Notes: a model not told the origin generated them from the letters alone. A stretch of DNA of 14,405 nt from Verrucomicrobia bacterium UBA6015 (GCA_002428045.1 DIZZ01000106.1:161-14565); one strand, 5' to 3'. Positions 1 through 6,780 are shown, counted from the stretch's first letter. Made by a program: numbers and translations.

Positions 1-1229
1 GTGGCCGCCTGTGCCTGCCGCAGCGAGGTACGCAATACCTCTTCCATGCGCTTGCGCTCGGTGATATCGCTGAAGACACAGGCACATTGGCCTGGTACTG
101 GCTGGAATGCCCTGACCTCCAAGGTTTTCCTGATGGCGGCAGAGGCATGTTCAAAATGGATTGGCTGGCCCGTCAGCGCCACCTTGCCGTAAGTCTCTAT
201 CCAGAAGGATTCCGTCTCCGGCAGGACTTCAAGCACGGTTTTCCCGATGATATCGGCAGCGTTCAATCCGGTCAGTTCCTCGAATGCTGGATTTACGGCT
301 AGGAATCGATAATCCACCGGGCGTCCGTCGGCATTACAGATGATCTCATGCGAGGCAAAGGCCTCAAGCATCTGCTGGAACAGCAGCCGGTAACTCTGCT
401 CGCTACGCGATAAGGCCTTCGTCCGATCCTCCAGCAGGGCCTTGGCCTGAAGAAGGCTGCGCTCCCGGCGGGCGCGGTTGCACACGTCGATCAGATAGGC
501 GAAGTCAAACGGCTTGCGGATATAGGCAGCCGCCCCGCGTTTCATCCAGGTCACCGCCAATTCCGGATTGGCATTGGCGGTCATCATGATGCAGATGCAT
601 TGGGGACGACGCTGGCGGAAGTGATTCAGAAGTGAATCCCCGGTGCCATCCGGAAGCTGGTAGTCAATCAGGGCGACATCAATATCACCCTCATCAAAGG
701 GCTGGATGGCCGCCTTTACCCCCGAGGCGACAAAGGCTTGCCAGCCCGCCCGCTCGTACGCCCGCTTCAGCGTCGCGGCCAAGGCTGCCGAATCTTCGAC
801 AATCAGCACGCGCAGGGGGTGTTCGAGCAGATGTCCGGCTACCACATCGTTGACGATGGAGATGAAGTGATCCCCGCTGATTGGCAGCGGGACAAAGGTG
901 GTCGCCCCTAGGTCGGTCGCGATCTGGGCGGGTTCCAACCCTCCGAAATTAGCCGATACGACGATAATCGGTACGCTGTTGAAAGCGCAGAAATCCGCAG
1001 ATCGCAGCAGGCGGCAGAAATGCCAACCATCCAGGCCAGGCATGTGCAAGTCGGTAACGATCAAGTCTGGAGGGGCGGAAGGATTCATCCCTGAAAGCGC
1101 GGCCTCGGCACTGGCGAAGGTCTGCACATCAAACCCGGTCTCACCCAGAAAGGCGGCCAGGGTCAGCGTTTGACCAGGATCGTCATCAACAAGGACAGCG
1201 AGCTTTACGGAGGGAGACTTGACTGCCAT
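1..1229 (-). CDS. REC-REC-PAS signalling protein, probable hybrid sensor kinase (C-terminus off the window)
   Basis: About 409 residues are visible, reading leftwards from ATG at 1229; the frame is open to the window edge. Domains in order: receiver 1 (about residues 9-130; acidic pocket D15-D17, phospho-acceptor D60 in DLHMPGLDG, S92), receiver 2 (about 139-255; E145/D146, D189 in IDYQLPDG, T217, K239 in RKPF), a coiled-coil linker (about 255-285) and a PAS domain (about 277-395) ending in the usual DITERKR motif before another helix. A histidine kinase core or an output domain such as GGDEF would be expected next but lies outside. In receiver 1 the position of the conserved lysine reads VPLPI (leucine for lysine), so its phosphorylation switching may be impaired. 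There is no transmembrane segment in the visible part, so it is probably cytoplasmic. The start lies 11 bases after the stop of the response regulator gene, which suggests one operon. The Shine-Dalgarno is weak. The domain calls are firm; the kinase activity is inferred. Confidence 0.85.
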   Translation of the reverse strand, partial: MAVKSPSVKLAVLVDDDPGQTLTLAAFLGETGFDVQTFASAEAALSGMNPSAPPDLIVTDLHMPGLDGWHFCRLLRSADFCAFNSVPIIVVSANFGGLEPAQIATDLGATTFVPLPISGDHFISIVNDVVAGHLLEHPLRVLIVEDSAALAATLKRAYERAGWQAFVASGVKAAIQPFDEGDIDVALIDYQLPDGTGDSLLNHFRQRRPQCICIMMTANANPELAVTWMKRGAAAYIRKPFDFAYLIDVCNRARRERSLLQAKALLEDRTKALSRSEQSYRLLFQQMLEAFASHEIICNADGRPVDYRFLAVNPAFEELTGLNAADIIGKTVLEVLPETESFWIETYGKVALTGQPIHFEHASAAIRKTLEVRAFQPVPGQCACVFSDITERKRMEEVLRTSLRQAQAA

Positions 1230-1240
1230 GGAGGTTCCCG

Positions 1241-1636
1241 TCAGTGAATCAGTTTTAGATTGAGCAATTCCTGCCGCAAAGCGCTGGCATCAACAGGCTT
1301 GACCAGATATCCGTCGCATAGCCGGTTATAGGCGGTGCAGACATTCTTGACATCACCCAGCGCCGTGACCATGATCACCTTGGCCCCTTGGCCCAGCCCC
1401 ACCCCGGCCTCGTCCTCATAGTCACGGATATCCTGCAGCGCCTGCTGGCCATCCATCTCGGGCATCATTATATCCATGCAGATCAAATCATAAGGATCGT
1501 CATCCGCCAGGGCTTGTTTAACGGACTCCACCGCTTCAATCCCGTTGACCACCGCATGGACGAGCCCGTAAGCCCCCAGGATGTCCTGTAGGATCATCCT
1601 TCCCGTTATCTCATCTTCCACAATTAGTGTTTTCAT
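1241..1636 (-). CDS. Stand-alone CheY-like response regulator
   Basis: This 131-residue protein is a single receiver domain with no output domain. The key residues are all present: E7/D8 acidic pair, phospho-acceptor D55 in MDIMMPEMDG, T91 in MVTA and K113 in LVKP. Such proteins accept phosphate from a histidine kinase and act through protein contacts, for example in chemotaxis, phosphorelays or on other receivers. The frame stays open 18 codons further upstream, but ATG at 1636 is preceded by GGAGG seven bases away and begins exactly at the receiver fold, so this start is preferred. It is the first gene of an apparent two-gene operon with the REC-REC-PAS protein downstream (11-base gap), its most likely partner. 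The target is unknown. Confidence 0.9.
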   Translation of the reverse strand: MKTLIVEDEITGRMILQDILGAYGLVHAVVNGIEAVESVKQALADDDPYDLICMDIMMPEMDGQQALQDIRDYEDEAGVGLGQGAKVIMVTALGDVKNVCTAYNRLCDGYLVKPVDASALRQELLNLKLIH

Positions 1637-1660
1637 GCGAAGTCCTCCACGTTGATCGTC

Positions 1661-1690
1661 GTTATGCATCCTAAAGCATGGTCCTGTCAA
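1661..1690 (-). promoter_or_regulatory. Candidate sigma-70 promoter of the response regulator operon
   Basis: Reading leftwards, TTGACA (1690-1685, a perfect -35) is followed after 18 bases by CATAAC (1666-1661, 4 of 6 matches to the -10). Transcription would start near 1654, giving a short leader that still contains the GGAGG before ATG 1636. Seen by eye only; the -10 box is mediocre. Confidence 0.45.
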
Positions 1691-1707
1691 GAAAACAAAC
1701 GGGTTGT

Positions 1708-2058
1708 TCAGGGCATTGGCCAGGTGCCCGACGCGGTGTTTCCCTGGGCATCCTTGACATCCACCCGGATCTTGCCGGTTTCCGCTGTGAACGTCGTGGT
1801 GAGCGCTCCGGACATCCCCGGCACGGCCTCGGCAAGCGTTTGCGCGTCCGGTGCCGCCTGATTCACCATCGTCATCTGCATGTAGTTGGACGTGAGCTGG
1901 TTATATCCAGCATTCAGCGCCTCTTCCAGGGCGCACTTACCGCCCCTATCGCCTGCTGAAAAATACGCTATCGCGACCAGCACCGCCGCCAGTAGTCCTA
2001 GGAGGATAGGAACACGTGCCCCCCCCGTCTTGCCGTATGTCCAAGATTTTGTTTTCAT
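1708..2058 (-). CDS. Small membrane-anchored protein of unknown function
   Basis: I do not recognise this 116-residue protein. The N-terminus is basic (Lys2, Lys4, Lys10, Arg15) and is followed by one hydrophobic segment at about residues 16-34, then a soluble domain of about 80 residues with one cysteine (C42). The charge pattern predicts N-terminus inside and the C-terminal domain in the periplasm. There is no lipobox and no type IV pilin GFTLxE motif. Residues 45-80 look helical (alanine, glutamine and asparagine rich) and the tail is threonine and glycine rich. A run of eight G on the coding strand (2019-2026) falls at codons 11-14, just before the membrane helix. The Shine-Dalgarno before ATG 2058 is poor. 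The gene lies between the signalling operon and a divergent aldo/keto reductase and may be monocistronic. The single-pass topology makes a real gene likely; the function is unknown. Confidence 0.65.
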   Translation of the reverse strand: MKTKSWTYGKTGGARVPILLGLLAAVLVAIAYFSAGDRGGKCALEEALNAGYNQLTSNYMQMTMVNQAAPDAQTLAEAVPGMSGALTTTFTAETGKIRVDVKDAQGNTASGTWPMP

Positions 2059-2110
2059 GATTCGTAAGCATAAGCACCAACCACTGCAAAAGCAAAGCGA
2101 AAACCGAACG

Positions 2111-2139
2111 ATTTTAATTGTGGTTTGCCGTGCTTCTAA
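2111..2139 (-). promoter_or_regulatory. Candidate promoter for the small membrane protein
   Basis: Reading leftwards, TTAGAA (2139-2134) lies 17 bases before TAAAAT (2116-2111), predicting a start near 2104 and a leader of about 46 bases. The -35 match is only 4 of 6, so this is a candidate rather than a confident call. Confidence 0.35.
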
Positions 2140-2140
2140 C

Positions 2141-2170
2141 TTGACTTATGAGGGGTGATCGTGATTTATT
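2141..2170 (+). promoter_or_regulatory. Candidate promoter for the aldo/keto reductase
   Basis: TTGACT (2141-2146, 5 of 6) is followed after 18 bases by TTTATT (2165-2170, 4 of 6). It is adjacent to the divergent candidate promoter at 2111-2139. The leader to ATG 2288 would be about 110 bases and contains the small hairpin described at 2235-2249. Confidence 0.35.
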
Positions 2171-2234
2171 CAGAACCAAGTGGCACGGGACTCTGAAGAT
2201 GATTTCGAGGCCTTCTCCCACCCCAAGTTTTCCG

Positions 2235-2256
2235 CCCTGCGAGTCAGGGGTGTTTT
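2235..2256 (+). promoter_or_regulatory. Hairpin followed by a T-rich run in the aldo/keto reductase leader
   Basis: CCCTG (2235-2239), a five-base loop and CAGGG (2245-2249) form a perfect five-pair stem. TTTTATTATT starts three bases later (2253). It looks like a weak intrinsic terminator or attenuator within the 5' leader, but the stem is short and the T run is interrupted, so it may be chance. Confidence 0.3.
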
Positions 2257-2287
2257 ATTATTCAATCAACGGCGTAAAGGAGCAACG

Positions 2288-3469
2288 ATGAAAAAAGTAA
2301 ATGAGCAGGTCTGGTTTGATGAATCCATCAAGGGTGTTGATCCGGCGTCGGTGCATCAGGTGCGCCTTTCGAGTGGCGTGATGATGCCGGTCGCGGCCTA
2401 TGGTACGTTCCATTCGGATTGGGCGCAGGCATACATGAAGGATGCCACCGTCGAGGCGATTCGCCTGGGGTGGCGTCACTTGGACACAGCCCGTGCGTAT
2501 GAGAACGAGGATGTCGTGGGCGAAGCGATCCGCGAGGCGATCCGCAAAGGCTACATTGCCTCGGCCGACGAGCTGTTCATTACCGGCAAGCTGTGGAACG
2601 GCCACATGAGCCCGAAGGATGTCGCGCCAGCCTGCGACTCCACACTCAAGGCGCTGGGTGTTGATAAGATCGATATGTACCTGAACCATTGGCCCTGGCC
2701 GAATGTGCATACCCCCGGTTGCACGGGCGATCACCGTAACCCGGATGCGGTGCCTTACATCCACGAGGCGTTCATGGACACCTGGGCGGAAATCGTCAAG
2801 CTGAAGAAGGCGGGCAAGGTGGCCGATATCGGCACCTCGAACCATACCCAGGCGACGATGCGCCTGCTGCTGAGGGATGTGGCGACCAATGAGCGTCCGG
2901 TGTTGAACCAGATGGAGATGCACCCGTTGATGCAGCAGACCGATCTGCGGCGGTATTTCGAGTCGGAAGGCGTTGTCTGTACTGGTTATATGGCGCTGGG
3001 ATCGCCGAATCGACCGGCGCGCGATACGTTCAAGGAACATCGGGCGGATATGATGGATCCTGTAATCAAGGCGCTTTCGGCTGAATTGGGCGTGGTCCCG
3101 CCGCGGGTGTGTCTAAATTGGGCGGTGCAGCGCGAGAAGAAGAGTGGCGGTTTCGTGGCCATGGCCACCCGTACGGATTGGATCCTGGAGAACCTGATGG
3201 CGGCGGTAGATGATATCCTGTCGCCTGAACAACTCCTGCGCATTTCGGGCGACGGGTCGCCGCAGCATCCGGGGATCGATGCCAATAACCGCCTGATCTG
3301 GGGCCAGGTGTTCCTGTGGCCGGAAGCGGATAGCGACTGGCGTGTGCTGTGGAACGATTGCCAGGTCTTCGAGACGCGTGCGAGTTATGCCCGTTTCAAG
3401 GCCGCCTACAATGCCTTTGACGCGGTGCGCCAGCAAACCACGGTGGCAAGGCCTGCGGCCCACCACTAG
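2288..3469 (+). CDS. Aldo/keto reductase with C-terminal extension
   Basis: This 393-residue NAD(P)H-dependent oxidoreductase belongs to the aldo/keto reductase TIM-barrel family, which reduces aldehydes and ketones to alcohols. The full catalytic tetrad is visible: D66 (LDTARAYENE), Y71, K101 (TGKLW) and H134 (LNHWPW). Later family motifs include AFMDTWAEIVKLKKAGKV, IGTSN and LNQMEMHP. Most members are about 280-330 residues. Here roughly 70-80 residues are added at the end, rich in tryptophan and aromatic residues, which I do not recognise. The frame is open 36 codons further upstream, but ATG 2288 has AAAGGAG five bases before it and begins the conserved part, so it is preferred. The gene is divergent from the small membrane protein, and its TAG overlaps the stop of the convergent radical SAM gene. 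The substrate cannot be told from the sequence. Confidence 0.9.
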   Translation: MKKVNEQVWFDESIKGVDPASVHQVRLSSGVMMPVAAYGTFHSDWAQAYMKDATVEAIRLGWRHLDTARAYENEDVVGEAIREAIRKGYIASADELFITGKLWNGHMSPKDVAPACDSTLKALGVDKIDMYLNHWPWPNVHTPGCTGDHRNPDAVPYIHEAFMDTWAEIVKLKKAGKVADIGTSNHTQATMRLLLRDVATNERPVLNQMEMHPLMQQTDLRRYFESEGVVCTGYMALGSPNRPARDTFKEHRADMMDPVIKALSAELGVVPPRVCLNWAVQREKKSGGFVAMATRTDWILENLMAAVDDILSPEQLLRISGDGSPQHPGIDANNRLIWGQVFLWPEADSDWRVLWNDCQVFETRASYARFKAAYNAFDAVRQQTTVARPAAHH

Positions 3470-4611
3470 GCGCGTTCGCTCGCCGTCAGGTAGCACGCCG
3501 GATCGACACCCCAGAAGTCGCCGGTGGCTGCCTCGGCGCGTGCCCGGAAGTTACCGCCGCAGAGATCCAGGAAATGGCAGGTCACGCATTGCCCTGTCAC
3601 CTGTTCCCGCTTGTTGCGCAGTGCCTTGAGCAAGGGATTGTCGCCGTCGCTCCAGATCTGACTGAAGGGGCGGTGGCGAACATTCCCGAGCGCATGCTGG
3701 CGCAGGAATTGGTCGGGATAGACCTCACCATCCCAACTGACGCAAGCAATCCCGGATCCGCTGCTGTTGGCCCCGCTCCGGCGCAGTAGCGCCAGGGCCT
3801 GTTCCGCATCGGCCGTCCGCCCCTCGCGCAGCAGCCGCATGAAGAGGTAGGGTCCGTCGCAGTGGTTGTCCACGGTCAAGACCTCGGTCAAGATGCCGCG
3901 TGCGTGCAGGTCTGCCGTCCGGTCGATGATAAGATCCAATGCCTGGCGGGTCTCATCGGCGGACAGGTCATCCGCTGCCATGGCTTCGCCCCGTCCGGCA
4001 TAGACCAGGTGGTAAAAGCAGATTCGTGGTACACCCTCCCGTTCCAGTAAATCAAAAACGGCACCGAGATCCGCCACATTGTGACGGGTCATGGTATAAC
4101 GCAGACCGACACGCAAACCGGCTTCCCGGCAGGTGCGGATGCCATCGAGGGCACGGTCGAAGGCCCCCGGCTGGCCGCGGAAGTGATCGTTGGTCTCGCG
4201 CATGCCGTCGAGGCTTATCCCTGCATAGGCCAGCCCGGCCGCTTTCAGGCGGGCGGCCATCGGGGTCGTAAGGAGGGTCCCATTGGTGGAGATCACGGTG
4301 CGCAGCCCCTTGGCGGCGGCATAGGCCACCAGTTCGGGTAGTTCGGGGCGGCAGAGCGGCTCGCCGCCCGAGAAAAGGAGGACCGGCACGCCGAACGCGG
4401 CCAGGTCATCAATCAGGGCGAGCCCTTCCTGGAACGACATCTCATCGGTTTTGCAGCCCGCCGTGGCATGCGCATAGCAATGCACGCACCGCAAGTTGCA
4501 GGCACGCGTGCAGTTCCAGACGACGACCGGTTTGCGGTCGCCTGTATGTCCGTAACGCAGGCGATCCGCGGGCTCGACCGATCCGCAATATAACTTCGAT
4601 ATGCCGATCAT
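3466..4611 (-). CDS. ahbC: AhbC-like radical SAM protein (12,18-didecarboxysiroheme deacetylase family)
   Basis: This 381-residue protein has the radical SAM cluster motif C38-x3-C42-x2-C45 (CNLRCVHC), the SAM-binding GGEP at 82-85 and a SPASM-like C-terminal cluster region with C290, C342, C345, C351 and C373. Its opening (MIGISKLYCGSVEP), the VVVWNCTRACNLRCVHCYAH block and the ending GGNFRARAEAATGDFW closely match what I recall of AhbC from sulfate reducers. AhbC removes the acetate side chains of 12,18-didecarboxysiroheme to give Fe-coproporphyrin III in the siroheme-dependent heme pathway; NirJ of heme d1 synthesis is a close relative. A longer in-frame reading (from 5244) exists but lies inside the SDR gene. 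ATG 4611 begins the family N-terminus eight bases after the SDR stop, so it is preferred. The other ahb genes are not nearby. Assignment to the family is strong; the exact reaction is inferred. Confidence 0.85.
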   Translation of the reverse strand: MIGISKLYCGSVEPADRLRYGHTGDRKPVVVWNCTRACNLRCVHCYAHATAGCKTDEMSFQEGLALIDDLAAFGVPVLLFSGGEPLCRPELPELVAYAAAKGLRTVISTNGTLLTTPMAARLKAAGLAYAGISLDGMRETNDHFRGQPGAFDRALDGIRTCREAGLRVGLRYTMTRHNVADLGAVFDLLEREGVPRICFYHLVYAGRGEAMAADDLSADETRQALDLIIDRTADLHARGILTEVLTVDNHCDGPYLFMRLLREGRTADAEQALALLRRSGANSSGSGIACVSWDGEVYPDQFLRQHALGNVRHRPFSQIWSDGDNPLLKALRNKREQVTGQCVTCHFLDLCGGNFRARAEAATGDFWGVDPACYLTASERA

Positions 4612-4619
4612 GGTTAATC

Positions 4620-5477
4620 TCAGGCGCGGGCACTGTTGGCGAGCAGGCGATCCATCAGCCCGTCCGAGGCGAACCGGCGCAGGAAGGCCCCTAAATAGGC
4701 CGGTACGGTCACACAATACCGAGTATGCGGGTGTCGGGATTCCAGGGCATGCGCAATCTTTGCTGCCACCGCCTCGGGGGGCTTGGTGAAAAAGGTCTTT
4801 GCCTGCGGTGCCTTGGCCTTTTCCATGCGCCGGGAATACCGGTTGCCAAAACGGCCGGCACGCATATCCAGGCCAGTCACCGAATGATCGGCTGATTTTG
4901 TGCGGAATTTGGAAAGGATCGGTCCCGGTTCGATCAGCGACACGGCGATTCCCTCTGCCTTCAGTTCCATGCGCCAGGCATCGCTCAAGGCTTCCATGGC
5001 ATATTTCGAGGCGCAGTAGCAGCCTACCATCGGCGCGGTGACTCGTCCGTAGACGGAACTGACATTGACAATCCGTCCGCCGCCCTGTTTGCGGAAATGA
5101 GGAACGAGCCGGTTGGTCAGATCGAGCGGGCCGAATGTATTGACCTCGAACTGACGGCTGATGGCCTCCCTCGTCAAATCCTCGATTGCCCCGAATTGCG
5201 CCACCCCCGCATTGTTCACCACGGCACCCAGGCCCCCTTCGCAAAGGGTCAGGACATCGTCAACCGCCTCGGCGACAGATGCCGGATCGGCAATGTCCAG
5301 CTTCACGGGTTGGAATCCGGATTCCCTCAACATTTCCAGGTCATCCAGCCGTCGGGCGGTTGGAAACACCCTCCAGCCTCTGGCCCGCAGCACCTCGGCG
5401 GTTGCCAGGCCAATGCCGGACGAACACCCGGTAACCAGCACGGTGCGTGTAACCGGTGCGAAAGATGAACGGCTCAT
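4620..5477 (-). CDS. Short-chain dehydrogenase/reductase (classical SDR)
   Basis: This 285-residue protein has the Rossmann-fold cofactor motif TGCSSGIG (16-23), NNAG (88-91) and the catalytic N113, S140, Y154 and K158 (YCASK). The arginine pair after the second strand (TARR, 40-43) suggests NADPH rather than NADH. The C-terminal part resembles the 17-beta-HSD/retinol-dehydrogenase-like subgroup, which acts on hydrophobic alcohols or ketones; the substrate is unknown. ATG 5477 overlaps the TGA of the upstream acyltransferase as ATGA and has GGGAG seven bases before it, so the two genes are probably translationally coupled. An open extension to 5558 has no such signal. The radical SAM gene follows after eight bases. 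A role in lipid or envelope metabolism is suggested only by the acyltransferase neighbour. Confidence 0.88.
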   Translation of the reverse strand: MSRSSFAPVTRTVLVTGCSSGIGLATAEVLRARGWRVFPTARRLDDLEMLRESGFQPVKLDIADPASVAEAVDDVLTLCEGGLGAVVNNAGVAQFGAIEDLTREAISRQFEVNTFGPLDLTNRLVPHFRKQGGGRIVNVSSVYGRVTAPMVGCYCASKYAMEALSDAWRMELKAEGIAVSLIEPGPILSKFRTKSADHSVTGLDMRAGRFGNRYSRRMEKAKAPQAKTFFTKPPEAVAAKIAHALESRHPHTRYCVTVPAYLGAFLRRFASDGLMDRLLANSARA

Positions 5478-6433
5478 GCTGATTCTCCCGTTAACGGAGC
5501 GGCCACATGCGGTTGTCGCACCGGGGCCAGGATCCAATTCTTGTTGTACCAGAACCACTGTTCCGGCTGTTCACGAATGGCGTGGTCAAAGATATCAAAT
5601 ACGGTTTGTGTCATGCGCTGGACGTCGTTCTCGTTGGACAGCGTCTCGTCCGCCATCATCCGGGGAAACACCTGCAGGCGGTGCCGGGTCCAGCCGACGC
5701 GGGTGATGATGGCTGTCCCTACCGGTACCCCGCTCTTCTTGGCAAAGAGCCCCATGCCGGGCACCACGCTGGCGCGGCCACCGAGGAAGTCCACATTCAC
5801 GCCCCCGGTGGGAAGTCGCAGATCTGCCAGCATCACCAGCGAGCCGCCGTTCCGCAGTCGCTGGAAAACCTGCTTGAAAAGGCTGATGCCGGCATCCTTG
5901 GGAATGCAGGCAATGCCGGTTTTCCCTCGCGTCGCGTTCAGGCGGTCGTCCACCAGGTGGTTCTTCTGGCGACCGGTGATGATAAACACGTTCAATCCCA
6001 TGCGCTGTAGGAACACGGCAATCACCTCTGCGCAGCCCATGTGCAGCGAGACACCCACCATGCCCCGGTGCTCCCCGAGGCACTCCCGCACGCGCTGGAT
6101 GCTTTCCTCATAATTCAGCACATGCTTCTGTAGCCAGGCGTCGTCCACCTGCGCCAGTCGGAAGGTGTCCACGATATTGAAGATGAAATTGCGCCAGCTC
6201 TGCCATGCCACCCGCCGCACGCGGGCTGGGGACAGGTCAGGAAAAACCTCACGAATCCGCGCGTAGACCAGCCGGACGCGGTAACGCATCACATAGTGCC
6301 CAAGCCAGGCAATACCCCAGCCGACGCCAAGCGCCAGACGGTAGGGGGCCTTGGCAAAAATCCAACCCCAGAAACAAAAGAAGCCGTATTCCATACGGTG
6401 TTTTAAACTGTGCTTATCATGATCGTCCGCCAT
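5474..6433 (-). CDS. LpxL/HtrB-type lipid A acyltransferase
   Basis: This 319-residue protein belongs to the lysophospholipid/lipid A late acyltransferase family, which transfers a secondary acyl chain to the Kdo2-lipid A precursor at the inner membrane. The catalytic H-x4-E is H131-E136 (HMGCAE). Other supports are the IREVFPDLS block near residue 60, typical of the family, the ADLRLPTGGVNVDFLGG segment, and the conserved EQWFWYNKNW close to the end. A hydrophobic N-terminal stretch (about 17-48) is the expected membrane contact. The frame stays open to 6595, but ATG 6433 is preceded by AGGAGGAG and is the better start. It is the first gene of an operon with the SDR and AhbC-like genes. Which acyl chain and position are modified is unknown. 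Relatives in this family also acylate other glycolipids. Confidence 0.88.
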   Translation of the reverse strand: MADDHDKHSLKHRMEYGFFCFWGWIFAKAPYRLALGVGWGIAWLGHYVMRYRVRLVYARIREVFPDLSPARVRRVAWQSWRNFIFNIVDTFRLAQVDDAWLQKHVLNYEESIQRVRECLGEHRGMVGVSLHMGCAEVIAVFLQRMGLNVFIITGRQKNHLVDDRLNATRGKTGIACIPKDAGISLFKQVFQRLRNGGSLVMLADLRLPTGGVNVDFLGGRASVVPGMGLFAKKSGVPVGTAIITRVGWTRHRLQVFPRMMADETLSNENDVQRMTQTVFDIFDHAIREQPEQWFWYNKNWILAPVRQPHVAAPLTGESA

Positions 6434-6733
6434 AACTCCTCCTGATGACAACCTACATACCACGAACCCGTGCGGTGGCAAAGCACAAACCTCACGACAG
6501 TGAATAATCGGCGAAAAATCCTGAAACAAAATATCGATTAACACGGGATCTTGGGGAGGGTGCGGAGTGGGAAACAAGCGCAGGAATTGTGTCATCGTGA
6601 CTCTCTTTGCTGTGGCTCATCGCGTGTCGAGACACTATGGCTCAATTAATGGTGCTAGCATATTTCCAGTGTTAATTGTTTAACCCGTTCATTGTTAATA
6701 TATTACGAAATATATAAAAAGCACATTGAGACT
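6434..6733. other. Divergent intergenic region between the acyltransferase and dnaK
   Basis: No convincing gene is seen here. The left half holds the upstream region of the acyltransferase gene. A weak promoter reading leftwards (TTGCCA, 16 bases, TATGTA) can be drawn but is poor. The right half (about 6640-6720) is strongly AT-rich and carries two short inverted repeats at 6671-6684 and 6696-6705. A weak sigma-70-like pair on the plus strand (TTGTTT 6676-6681, 17 bases, TATATT 6699-6704) overlaps these. No CIRCE element (TTAGCACTC-N9-GAGTGCTAA) is present. Confidence 0.6.
6671..6705. promoter_or_regulatory. Two AT-rich palindromes upstream of the dnaK promoter, possible operator or activator site
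   Basis: GTTAA-TTGT-TTAAC (6671-6684) is an inverted repeat with five-base arms, and TAATATATTA (6696-6705) is a perfect ten-base palindrome. They lie about 30-60 bases upstream of the -24 element. They could bind a regulator such as a sigma-54 enhancer-binding protein, although such sites usually lie further upstream. AT-rich DNA forms such palindromes easily by chance. Confidence 0.3.
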
Positions 6734-6749
6734 TGGCACGCCGATTGCT
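6734..6749 (+). promoter_or_regulatory. Sigma-54 (RpoN) type -24/-12 promoter of dnaK
   Basis: TGGCAC (6734-6739), five bases, TTGCT (6745-6749): this matches the sigma-54 consensus TGGCAC-N5-TTGCW at every position, including the essential GG and GC and their exact spacing. Transcription would begin near 6760, 40 bases before the dnaK ATG, a sensible leader length that still contains the Shine-Dalgarno. Sigma-54 promoters need an enhancer-binding ATPase; none is encoded in this window. The match is seen directly; the use of this promoter is inferred. Confidence 0.7.
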
Positions 6750-6780
6750 TCTATTGAAAGCACTGATTTTAGTGGGACAA

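Noticed and set aside
1692..1710. Hairpin AACAA/TTGTT after the small membrane protein gene as a terminator
   Set aside because: Only five AT-rich pairs with a poor T run; too weak to call.
2181..2197. Sigma-54-like TGGCAC in front of the aldo/keto reductase
   Set aside because: The -24 half is present, but at the correct spacing the -12 half reads TCTGA, without the essential GC.
2258..3040. Long open frame antisense to the aldo/keto reductase
   Set aside because: It is rich in His and Arg with no recognisable motif and covers a well-conserved gene; a by-product of GC-rich codon use.
4612..5244. A 592-residue version of the radical SAM protein starting at 5244 on the minus strand
   Set aside because: The extra 211 residues lie wholly in the SDR gene in another frame and look like a shadow translation; the conserved N-terminus starts at 4611.
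6640..6700. Possible CIRCE/HrcA operator before dnaK (GGTGCTAGCA near 6651)
   Set aside because: Only a fragment resembles half of TTAGCACTC-N9-GAGTGCTAA; the second arm is missing and the match is a self-palindrome TGCTAGCA.
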